From: Alkalitalea saponilacus
GTDB lineage: Bacteria > Bacteroidota > Bacteroidia > Bacteroidales > Marinilabiliaceae
DNA length: 64,000 nucleotides
NCBI RefSeq assembly: GCF_900168165.1
Contig: NZ_FUYV01000002.1
Coordinates: forward strand, 62,001 to 126,000
Direction of reading: 5' to 3'
Shown one piece after another: positions 54,270-62,643 of this stretch. The notes beneath the pieces are model-generated. The model saw nothing but the letters and a program-made list of their open reading frames with translations. It was not told where the DNA came from and ran no database searches. Both the position numbers and the translations under genes were made by a program. Positions within the stretch are counted from its first letter, which is position 1, and each line of letters starts with the position of its first letter.

Positions 54270-55688
54270 CTATTTTTTACTCAGATAGTCATGAACTTTT
54301 TCTGCCGCTTCCCGACCTTTTGCAATAGCAGTCACCACCAAACTGGCTCCGTTTGCTGCATCACCTGCAGCAAAGACCCCATCCATGCTGGTTGAATAGT
54401 TATCATCTATCTTAACATTACCTCTCGGATCTAACTCCAGATTAAGCTCTTTTATTAAACCTTCATGTACAGGATGAACAAATCCCATTGAGAGAAAAAC
54501 CATATCAGCATCAATCACTCTTACCGTATCAGGCTTTTCACTCATCTTCCAACTTCCATTTTCGTTGGTCCACTCAACCTCCGCCACTTCAACACCAGTT
54601 ACAACTCCATCTTTACCTAAAAATTTACGGGTGGCCAAACTCCACATCCTTTCACATCCCTCTTCATGAGAGGAGGATGTCTTAAGCACATTTGGCCAAT
54701 ATGGCCATGGATTACCAGGTCTGCGTTTAGCCTGTGGTTTTGGAAGAATCTCGACCTGACCAACCCATGAGGCTCTTTGACGGTTTGCTGTCCCTACGCA
54801 ATCGCTTCCGGTATCTCCACCACCAATTACCAACACCTTTTTTCCTTTCGCTTCAATCCTTTCACCGTTGAAATTAACTCCTCGGTTTACTTTATTCTGT
54901 TGAGTCAGATACTCCATTGCAAAATAGACACCTTTCAAATCACGTCCTTCAACCGCAAGGTCTCTAGGTTTCATGGCGCCAATTGCCAACACCACCGCAT
55001 CGTATTTCTTCAATATCTCCTTACCGGTAATGTTCTCACCAACGGACGTATTTGTCTTAAATTCTATCCCTTCTGTTTCAAAAATCTGAATTCTTCGATC
55101 TATCACTTTTTTATTTAGCTTAAAATCCGGAATCCCATAACGCAACAGACCACCTACAGCATCATCACGCTCAAAGACAGTAACTGTATGTCCGGCCTGA
55201 TTCAACAAATCAGCAACAGACAACCCGGCAGGCCCTGAACCAATGACTGCAACTTTTTTCCCGGTGCGCTTCTTTGGTATACGTGGCTTGATCACACCTA
55301 GCTCAAATGCTTTTTCCACAGTTGAGGACTCATTCTCCCGAATGGTAACAGCCTCTTCATGAATAGCCAACACGCATGACTTTTCACATGGTGCCGGACA
55401 TACTCTCCCGGTAAATTCAGGAAAACTGTTTGTTGAGTGAAGAATTTTATACGCCTCATCATAATCTCCTTTATATAAAGCGTCCTGCCACTCAGGAATC
55501 TTACTTCCTACAGGACATGCCCAATGACAAAACGGAATACCGCAATCCATGCAGCGGGACGCCTGTAATCGACGATCCTGATCATTTAGAACCTGCTCAA
55601 CTTCCCCATAATCATCAACACGCTCATTCACAGGCCGATTACCACTGAATTTTTGCGGAACCTCTATAAAACCTCTTGGATTTCCCAT
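54270..55688 (-). CDS. gltD: Glutamate synthase, small (beta) subunit
   Basis: A 472-residue FAD protein that passes electrons from NAD(P)H to the large subunit. The N-terminal cysteine clusters CMDCGIPFCHWACP and CPAPCEKSC bind two [4Fe-4S] centres. The FAD-binding motif VIGSGPAGLSVADLL and the NAD(P)-binding motif VIGGGDTGSDC follow. The C-terminal GVFAAGDAANGASLVV segment closes the FAD site. Length is normal. It begins 72 bases after the gltB stop, so the two subunits are cotranscribed (gltB first). Confidence 0.97.
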   Translation of the reverse strand: MGNPRGFIEVPQKFSGNRPVNERVDDYGEVEQVLNDQDRRLQASRCMDCGIPFCHWACPVGSKIPEWQDALYKGDYDEAYKILHSTNSFPEFTGRVCPAPCEKSCVLAIHEEAVTIRENESSTVEKAFELGVIKPRIPKKRTGKKVAVIGSGPAGLSVADLLNQAGHTVTVFERDDAVGGLLRYGIPDFKLNKKVIDRRIQIFETEGIEFKTNTSVGENITGKEILKKYDAVVLAIGAMKPRDLAVEGRDLKGVYFAMEYLTQQNKVNRGVNFNGERIEAKGKKVLVIGGGDTGSDCVGTANRQRASWVGQVEILPKPQAKRRPGNPWPYWPNVLKTSSSHEEGCERMWSLATRKFLGKDGVVTGVEVAEVEWTNENGSWKMSEKPDTVRVIDADMVFLSMGFVHPVHEGLIKELNLELDPRGNVKIDDNYSTSMDGVFAAGDAANGASLVVTAIAKGREAAEKVHDYLSKK

Positions 55689-55760
55689 AATTATATTTTT
55701 TATACAGCCATCCGGCTTTTACCCGGAGCGACCAAAGTACTACTTAAGTTAAATGAACTA

Positions 55761-58700
55761 CTACTCTCTGATATAAGGAGCATCTTCCGTTTCTTTTAGC
55801 TTTTGCTCCAGTTCCATTAATTTTTGTTGCTGAAGAACCTTTTTATATTCAAATGGAATAATTTTCACAAACTTCGGAAGATAGTAATCCCAATTAACAA
55901 GAATTTCTCTTGCCTTAGCACTGTTTGTATGCAACAGATGGTTATTTAACAACTCCTGAAGCTCTTTAATATCATCGTAATCGTGAACCGGATTCAGCTC
56001 AACCAAACCTTTATTACAGAAATAATCAAGCTTACCACTTTCATCCAGCACATAAGCTATTCCACCACTCATTCCGGCAGCAAAATTTCTTCCGGTTGAC
56101 CCAATTACAACCACTCTACCTCCGGTCATGTACTCACAGCAATGATCTCCAACCCCTTCTACTACAGCATTGGCTCCTGAATTCCTTACAGCAAACCTCT
56201 CGCCTGCCACTCCATGTACATAAAGACTTCCTGAGGTAGCTCCATATAATACTGTATTTCCAATAATGATATTTTCCTCAGGTTTAAATGAAGACCCTTT
56301 GGGTGGTACAACCACGATTTCTCCCCCCGACAAACCTTTACCCAGATAGTCGTTGGCATCACCTTCCAAACGTATGCTGACACCTTTTACAAGAAAAGCT
56401 CCTAAACTTTGTCCTGCCGAGCCTGTAAATGTGCAGTTAATGGTACTTGGTGGTAAACCTTCTTCACCATAAACCTTTGAAACCTCACCGGATAACATGG
56501 CCCCTACTGTTCTGTCGGTATTAGCAATTGGGTGAGCTATCCAGACTTTGGTTTTATTCTGTATGGCAGGTCTGGCTTGACGAATTAATTCATGATCCAG
56601 CACCTGATCAACCTTATGCTTCTGAACCAGGGTCTGGCGAATGGGGTATTTACGTCCCTCTTTCGGGAAGTAGGTTAAAGCAGATAAGTCAATCCCTGAA
56701 GTTTTCCAGTTGCCAACCTCTTTGTTTTGCTCTAACAGATCAGCACGACCTATGATTTCATCCATGGATTTAACGCCCATCGCAGCAAGATGCTCACGCA
56801 CCTCTGTTGCAATAAATGTAAAGAAGTTAACCAGATGTTTATGTTTTCCTATGAAACGCTTGCGTAACTCTTCATCCTGCGTAGCAATTCCGGCGGGACA
56901 AGTATTTAAATGGCATTTGCGCATCATTATACAACCAAGCACAACCAAACCGGCAGTTGCAAAGCCATACTCTTCAGCACCCATAAGTGCCATTTTAATA
57001 ACATCCAGTCCCGTTTTCAACTGTCCATCGGTCTGAATCTTTACCCGCCCACGCAGGTTATTTAACACAAGCGTTTGCTGAACCTCAGCCAATCCAAGTT
57101 CAACAGGAAGACCTGCATGCTTGATTGAACTAACAGGACTCGCACCGGTTCCACCCTCGGTACCGCTGATGGTAATAAGATCGGCATGAGCTTTAGCCAC
57201 ACCCGCTGCAACAGTTCCAACCCCGGTTTCAGAAACCAGTTTCACACTGATTTTAGCTGATGGATTGGTACATTTCAAGTCGAATATCAATTGAGCTAGA
57301 TCTTCAATGGAGTAGATATCATGATGCGGTGGCGGGGAAATCAACGTAATTCCCGGAGTGGAATTACGTAATTTAGCAATCACTTTATCAACTTTATAAC
57401 CCGGCAACTGACCACCTTCGCCGGGTTTAGCCCCCTGAGCTATTTTGATCTGAAGTTCATCAGCATTTACCAGATAATTGTTGGTTACTCCAAAGCGGCC
57501 ACTGGCAACCTGTTTAATTGCACTACGAGCATTGGATTTAAAACGGGAAGCGTCCTCTCCTCCTTCTCCGGTATTGCTTCGTCCGCCAATCTTATTCATG
57601 GCTAAAGCCAAAGCCTCGTGTGCCTCCTTTGAAATAGAACCGTAGGACATGGCGCCGGTGACAAATCGTTTCATTATGGATTCCACAGGCTCCACTTCAT
57701 TAATATCAATCGACTTTCCTGTTTTAACCTTTAAGAAACCTCGTAAAAAGAGCGGTGTTTGATTGTCGTGGTCAACTCTTTTGGAGTACTCTTTGAATTT
57801 TGAATAATCATTTTCAGCAGTAGCCCATTGAAGCAATCCAATGGTTTCAGGATTCCAACCATGCTTTTCTCCATATTTTCTGAAAGAGTATGCTCCAAAA
57901 CTGTCAAAAGGGCCTTCACTCTTATCATCTGCAAACGCTTTTTCGTGAAACAAGATTGCTTCTTTTGCAAGTTCCTCAAATCCAACGCCTCCAATTCGTG
58001 ATGAGGTTCCGGTGAAATAAGTTGATATCACTTCCTGGGAGATTCCCACTGCTTCAAAAATCTGTGCTCCGTGATAGCTCCTCAGAGTACTGATACCCAT
58101 CTTCGAAAGCACTTTTAAGAGCCCCTTATTGATGGATTTCACATAATTCTCACGAGCCTCATGATAATCCATTTTTATCACCCCTTTTTTCACCATTTCA
58201 TCAATCACGGCAAAACTTACATAAGGGTTTATCACACTGGCTCCATAACCCAACAATAATGCAAAATGCATCACTTCACGCGCTTCTCCCGTCTCTACAA
58301 TCAACCCGATTTGCATCCGCTTTTTGGATTTCACTAAATGATGATGAACAGCTGCTGTTGCCAATAATGAAGGAATAGCCACCTCTTTGGAAGAGATGTT
58401 TCTATCACTTAGAATCACATAATTATTACCGTCATCAACGGCCTTTTCAGCCGTTTTACATATGGTAATCAATGCTTTTTTAAGACCTTCACCACCCTGA
58501 TCAGCGGTAAATGTCATAGGAATGGTAACGTGCGTAAACTCCTCTCTCCTGTAATCCTTTATCTTGCCTAAATCTGTATTTGATAAGATTGGCGAAGCAA
58601 ATTTGATGGAACGACACTGCGCCGGAGTTTCGATGAGAAGATTCTTAGAAACCGATCCGATATAGCTGGTCAAGGCCATCACCAAGCCTTCTCTGATAGG

Positions 58701-60332
58701 ATCGATGGCAGGGTTGGTTACCTGTGCAAATAGCTGCCGAAAATAAGAGAACAACCTCTGTGGCTTATCAGACAAAGCTGCCATGGGTGTATCATTACCC
58801 ATTGAACCTACCGGTTCATTGGCTGAATTAGCCATCGGAAAAATGATCTGCTCAAAATCTTCCTTGTTATATCCAAAAGCTTTTAAATAAGTGTCGAATT
58901 TATTCCCCAACGAGGATGAAACTCGTTGTTTTACATCAATATCATTCAGGCTGATTCGGTTTTCTTTCAGCCAATTTTCATATGGGTGCAATCTTGATAA
59001 TTGAGATTTAATCTCTTCATCAGGAATAATGATGCCAAGTTGAGTATCTACCAACAAGAGTTTTCCGGGACGTAAACGTCCCTTTACAACAATCTCCTCA
59101 GCAGGGAAAGTCTGTACACCCACCTCAGACCCCATCACAATCATGTCATTTTTTGTTATAACATATCTGGAGGGACGCAAACCGTTTCTATCCAAGGTAC
59201 CTCCAATGTACCGTCCATCTGAAAAAACGATAGATGCCGGACCGTCCCAAGGTTCCATGATGGTACTATGGTATTCGTAATAAGCTTTCAAGCTGGGAGG
59301 AATCGGGTTTTTATCGTTCCACGATTCGGGAATCAGCATCGTCAATGCATGAGGGAGCGTTCTTCCGGTCATAAACAGGAACTCCAGCACATTATCCAAC
59401 GATGCAGAGTCGCTCTTATGAGGTTCAATCACCGGAAACAGTTTTTTTAGGTCGTCACCAAAAAGATCCGATTCCAGCAAGCCCTCTCTTGCCTCCATCC
59501 AAAGTCGGTTTCCCTTTATGGTGTTGATCTCTCCGTTATGCGCCAACATACGGAATGGCTGTGCCAAATCCCATGTAGGAAAAGTGTTGGTACTAAAGCG
59601 GGAATGAACCAGTGAGATGGCACTGGAAATACCCGGATGCTTCAAATCAAGGAAATACTCACCAAGCTGGTCAGGCGTCAACATTCCTTTATATATAAAA
59701 ACCTTGCTTGACAGACTGACGATATAAAAATGTTCTTTCTGCTTCAGAGAGGAATTTCTGATGGCATTCTCGGTAACTTTTCGAGCCAAAAACAGTTTCC
59801 TTTCTAAAACATCCTGCTCATAATCGCCCTGAACAAACACTTGGCGAACAACTGGTTCATTACTTTTGGCTATTTCGCCCAACACCTTATTATTCACAGG
59901 AACATCCCGGTATCCTATCAAATCCAAACCTTCCTCCTGTAAACATCTGTTCAGCTCAGACACACAAAACATCTGCTCCTTCTCATTCCGGGGAAGAAAG
60001 ATTAAACCTGTACCGTACCTACCAGCCTGAGGAAGATTAAAATCAAACGTAGAAAACAGATCATGCGGAACCTGCATCAGAATTCCGGCTCCATCGCCGG
60101 ATTTATTATCAGAACTTTCAGCACCACGATGGGTCATATTCACAAGCACCTCTAATCCTCTGCGTACTATTTCATTGGACTTTACACCCTTTATATTCGC
60201 TACGAATCCTATCCCACAATTCTCATGTTCATTGGCCGGGTCATACAAGCCCTGGGCTTTTGGAAGTCTTTGTTGCATTTCCATTCGATCAAAATTTAGG
60301 TTATTGGCTTTTCCGAAATCCAATTCGGCCAA
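55761..60332 (-). CDS. gltB: Glutamate synthase, large (alpha) subunit
   Basis: 1523 residues, catalysing glutamine + 2-oxoglutarate to two glutamates with the GltD subunit (EC 1.4.1.13). The class II amidotransferase domain begins at Cys39 (ENCGIGFVANIKG), which becomes the N-terminal nucleophile after removal of a 38-residue leader. The central and FMN-binding domains include PGEGGQLPGYKVD and TISGTEGGTGASPV. The [3Fe-4S] cluster motif is C-I-M-M-R-K-C-H-L-N-T-C (C-x5-C-x4-C). A C-terminal GXGXG beta-helix domain ends the protein. A start at Met17 would still leave a 22-residue leader. Confidence 0.97.
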   Translation of the reverse strand: MAELDFGKANNLNFDRMEMQQRLPKAQGLYDPANEHENCGIGFVANIKGVKSNEIVRRGLEVLVNMTHRGAESSDNKSGDGAGILMQVPHDLFSTFDFNLPQAGRYGTGLIFLPRNEKEQMFCVSELNRCLQEEGLDLIGYRDVPVNNKVLGEIAKSNEPVVRQVFVQGDYEQDVLERKLFLARKVTENAIRNSSLKQKEHFYIVSLSSKVFIYKGMLTPDQLGEYFLDLKHPGISSAISLVHSRFSTNTFPTWDLAQPFRMLAHNGEINTIKGNRLWMEAREGLLESDLFGDDLKKLFPVIEPHKSDSASLDNVLEFLFMTGRTLPHALTMLIPESWNDKNPIPPSLKAYYEYHSTIMEPWDGPASIVFSDGRYIGGTLDRNGLRPSRYVITKNDMIVMGSEVGVQTFPAEEIVVKGRLRPGKLLLVDTQLGIIIPDEEIKSQLSRLHPYENWLKENRISLNDIDVKQRVSSSLGNKFDTYLKAFGYNKEDFEQIIFPMANSANEPVGSMGNDTPMAALSDKPQRLFSYFRQLFAQVTNPAIDPIREGLVMALTSYIGSVSKNLLIETPAQCRSIKFASPILSNTDLGKIKDYRREEFTHVTIPMTFTADQGGEGLKKALITICKTAEKAVDDGNNYVILSDRNISSKEVAIPSLLATAAVHHHLVKSKKRMQIGLIVETGEAREVMHFALLLGYGASVINPYVSFAVIDEMVKKGVIKMDYHEARENYVKSINKGLLKVLSKMGISTLRSYHGAQIFEAVGISQEVISTYFTGTSSRIGGVGFEELAKEAILFHEKAFADDKSEGPFDSFGAYSFRKYGEKHGWNPETIGLLQWATAENDYSKFKEYSKRVDHDNQTPLFLRGFLKVKTGKSIDINEVEPVESIMKRFVTGAMSYGSISKEAHEALALAMNKIGGRSNTGEGGEDASRFKSNARSAIKQVASGRFGVTNNYLVNADELQIKIAQGAKPGEGGQLPGYKVDKVIAKLRNSTPGITLISPPPHHDIYSIEDLAQLIFDLKCTNPSAKISVKLVSETGVGTVAAGVAKAHADLITISGTEGGTGASPVSSIKHAGLPVELGLAEVQQTLVLNNLRGRVKIQTDGQLKTGLDVIKMALMGAEEYGFATAGLVVLGCIMMRKCHLNTCPAGIATQDEELRKRFIGKHKHLVNFFTFIATEVREHLAAMGVKSMDEIIGRADLLEQNKEVGNWKTSGIDLSALTYFPKEGRKYPIRQTLVQKHKVDQVLDHELIRQARPAIQNKTKVWIAHPIANTDRTVGAMLSGEVSKVYGEEGLPPSTINCTFTGSAGQSLGAFLVKGVSIRLEGDANDYLGKGLSGGEIVVVPPKGSSFKPEENIIIGNTVLYGATSGSLYVHGVAGERFAVRNSGANAVVEGVGDHCCEYMTGGRVVVIGSTGRNFAAGMSGGIAYVLDESGKLDYFCNKGLVELNPVHDYDDIKELQELLNNHLLHTNSAKAREILVNWDYYLPKFVKIIPFEYKKVLQQQKLMELEQKLKETEDAPYIRE

Positions 60333-60453
60333 GCTATATACATTACATTATTTATAGTAGTACCTCTTGAGTGTTTATGATGTAACAATTGACTCTTGGA
60401 ACGGTTTAGTTACATAACTGAATTAATTCGCGACTTAGAATTAAAAAACATTA

Positions 60454-60485
60454 CAAATTTAATTCTTTTTATTTCAAAATGAAAC
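60454..60485 (-). promoter_or_regulatory. Candidate gltB promoter
   Basis: TAAATTTG (60454-60461 on the minus strand) fits TAnnTTTG, with a GTTTC box 19 bases upstream. The leader would be about 115 bases. Confidence 0.35.
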
Positions 60486-60725
60486 CTGACGGCAGTAATA
60501 TATTAATCAGTTAACATTTTTTACTACAACCAGAAAAACCATCCAACATCACACTATCAACAACATAACTATACACTTTCAGATTCAAATCAACAATATC
60601 CAACTGATTCTATTAAACTCAACAATACAAAATCAAGAAACAAATTGAAATCTATATAACTTGACACTGCAAAAATATCAAAATAAAACGATATATAAAA
60701 TTTTTACATTATTTTATCACTTTTG

Positions 60726-60756
60726 CTTGCGTTTTAATTACAATTCCGTATTTTTG
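60726..60756 (+). promoter_or_regulatory. asnB promoter
   Basis: TATTTTTG at 60749-60756 is a TAnnTTTG element, with CTTGC (60726-60730) 18 bases upstream as -33 box. It predicts a leader of about 48 bases before the ATG at 60811. Confidence 0.55.
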
Positions 60757-60810
60757 TATCGAAAACATAATCAAATCATCATCAAATTACTAATTAAAAA
60801 AAGTTTAACC

Positions 60811-62397
60811 ATGTGTGGATTTGCAGTTTATACAGGCGGGGATAAGAAGCTGAAGCTTGACATAGCCCACGAATTTGAGAAAATCCAGTACAGGGGACCC
60901 GACAACACCATCATTAGGGATTTTGGAGAAGAAGGATGGATGGGTTTCCACCGTTTAAAAATTATGGATCTGTCGGATGCCGGAAATCAGCCCCTGACTC
61001 ATAATAATATCCACTTGGTTTGTAATGGAGAGGTTTACAACTTTAGAGAACTGAAAAAGAAATATGAAACCGGCTTTGAATTTCAATCTGAGAGTGATTG
61101 TGAGGTCATGCTGCCTCTTTTTCTGGAAAAAGGAATTGTAGGAATGGCAAAAGAATTGGATGCCGAATATGTTTGTGTTATTTATGATGATATTCAGAAA
61201 AAGTATTTTGCAGCCAGGGATCCCATTGGTATCAGACCTATGTTTTACGGATATGATGAATCAGGCGAAATATGCTTTGCCAGCGAAATGAAAAGCCTCC
61301 ATAAAATTTGTGACAAAGTATATCCTTTCCCACCTGGATATTGTTACGATGGAGAAAAACTGGTACAATATGAAGACATCTCAAAAGTAGAAAAATTTCA
61401 TACGGACGAGCAGGAAGAGATCTTTAAAAATATAAATGACCTGTTTACAAAAGCTGTAGAAAAGAGAATGGATGCTGATGCTCCAGTGGGATTTCTTTGC
61501 AGCGGAGGATTGGATTCAAGTCTTGTTTGTGCCATTGCAGCCAGACTTACCGACAAACCTATAAAAACCTTTGCGGTAGGTATTGAGGATGGCCCCATTG
61601 ACACAAAGTATGCCAGAATAGTAGCTGATTATTTAAAAACAGATCATACCGAAGTTCTGTTCTCGAGACAAGAGATATTTGATTCCCTAAGCACTCTTAT
61701 ATACAATACTGAAACCTGGGACATCACCACAATCCGCGCCTCTATGGGTATGTATATATTATGCAAGTATATACATGAAAAAACAGACGTGAAAGTTCTG
61801 TTGACAGGGGAAATCAGTGACGAAATATTTGGTTACAAGTATACCGATTTTGCACCTACTCCGGATGCTTTTCAAAAAGAGGCTGAGAAACGAATTCGTG
61901 AAATATACATGTACGACGTATTAAGAGCCGACCGGTGCATCTCTTCCAACGGACTTGAAGCGAGAGTTCCTTTCGGGGATTTGGATTTTGTAAAATATGT
62001 TATGGCAATATCTCCCGAGAAAAAAATGAATTTCACCGGAATTGGTAAATATCTTTTAAGAAAGGCCTTTGAGGACAACTATTTGCCTCATGATATTCTA
62101 TACCGTGAGAAGGCCGCGTTTTCCGATGCAGTTGGACATAGTGTAGTGGATTACCTGAAAGCCTATGCAGAAGAGATGTATTCCGACGAAGATCTGGAAT
62201 TGGCACAGAAAAAATTCACACATGCGCCTCCGATTTCGAAAGAGTCACTGATGTACAGAGAAATTTATGAAGGACACTTTCCGGGAAGGGCAGACCTGAT
62301 TAAAGATTTCTGGATGCCGAACAAAGAGTGGGAGCATTGTAATGTAAACGATCCAAGCGCAAGAATTTTACCAAACTATGGTAAAAGTGGAGAATAA
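60811..62397 (+). CDS. asnB: Asparagine synthase (glutamine-hydrolysing)
   Basis: 528 residues from ATG at 60811. This start is required because the amidotransferase nucleophile must be Cys2 (MCGFAVYTGG); an upstream in-frame TTG at 60661 would bury it. The class II glutaminase domain (about 1-190: QYRGPDNT, FHRLKIMDLSDAGNQPL, NGEVYNFRELK) is followed by the synthetase domain with the PP-loop SGGLDSS (from Ser231) and LTGEISDEIFGYKYTDF. It makes asparagine from aspartate, glutamine and ATP (EC 6.3.5.4). Divergent from gltB; both use glutamine, so shared nitrogen control is plausible. Confidence 0.95.
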   Translation: MCGFAVYTGGDKKLKLDIAHEFEKIQYRGPDNTIIRDFGEEGWMGFHRLKIMDLSDAGNQPLTHNNIHLVCNGEVYNFRELKKKYETGFEFQSESDCEVMLPLFLEKGIVGMAKELDAEYVCVIYDDIQKKYFAARDPIGIRPMFYGYDESGEICFASEMKSLHKICDKVYPFPPGYCYDGEKLVQYEDISKVEKFHTDEQEEIFKNINDLFTKAVEKRMDADAPVGFLCSGGLDSSLVCAIAARLTDKPIKTFAVGIEDGPIDTKYARIVADYLKTDHTEVLFSRQEIFDSLSTLIYNTETWDITTIRASMGMYILCKYIHEKTDVKVLLTGEISDEIFGYKYTDFAPTPDAFQKEAEKRIREIYMYDVLRADRCISSNGLEARVPFGDLDFVKYVMAISPEKKMNFTGIGKYLLRKAFEDNYLPHDILYREKAAFSDAVGHSVVDYLKAYAEEMYSDEDLELAQKKFTHAPPISKESLMYREIYEGHFPGRADLIKDFWMPNKEWEHCNVNDPSARILPNYGKSGE

Positions 62398-62496
62398 CCA
62401 AACTGAAACCTAATTACTTACATATACCTAAATTTTCCTAATACCTGGTTAAACCTAAACCAAACCTAATCCTATCCGTTCCTAAACCTGAGAAAT

Positions 62497-62540
62497 CCGG
62501 AAACAGAGCTTTACCTGGTTGCTCTGTTCCGGGTTTTCTT
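62497..62540 (+). terminator. Terminator of asnB
   Basis: CCGGAAACAGAGC and GCTCTGTTCCGG pair in a 12-bp stem with one bulged A around an 11-base loop, followed by GTTTTCTTTTC. It lies about 100 bases after the asnB stop. Confidence 0.8.
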
Positions 62541-62591
62541 TTCAATTTTAAATTATCAGTAAATCAATAGCCATTGTTCGTTATTTAAAGC

Positions 62592-62620
62592 CAAGAGCCA
62601 TCGCGATGCGATGGCTCTTG
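62592..62620. terminator. Stem-loop between convergent asnB and dipeptidase genes
   Basis: CAAGAGCCATCG and CGATGGCTCTTG form a perfect 12-bp stem with a 5-base loop, 24 bases beyond the dipeptidase stop. It probably ends the dipeptidase transcript, although the U-tract is weak on both strands. Confidence 0.6.
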
Positions 62621-62643
62621 TTATCTTAAACATATAGATTTTC

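Larger units (their letters stand above)
60333..60810. other. Intergenic region between divergent gltB and asnB
   Basis: 478 AT-rich bases with no gene. It carries the candidate gltB promoter (60454-60485, minus) and asnB promoter (60726-60756, plus). The reading frame of asnB stays open upstream to 60661 only by chance, because the asnB promoter lies inside that extension. Confidence 0.75.
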
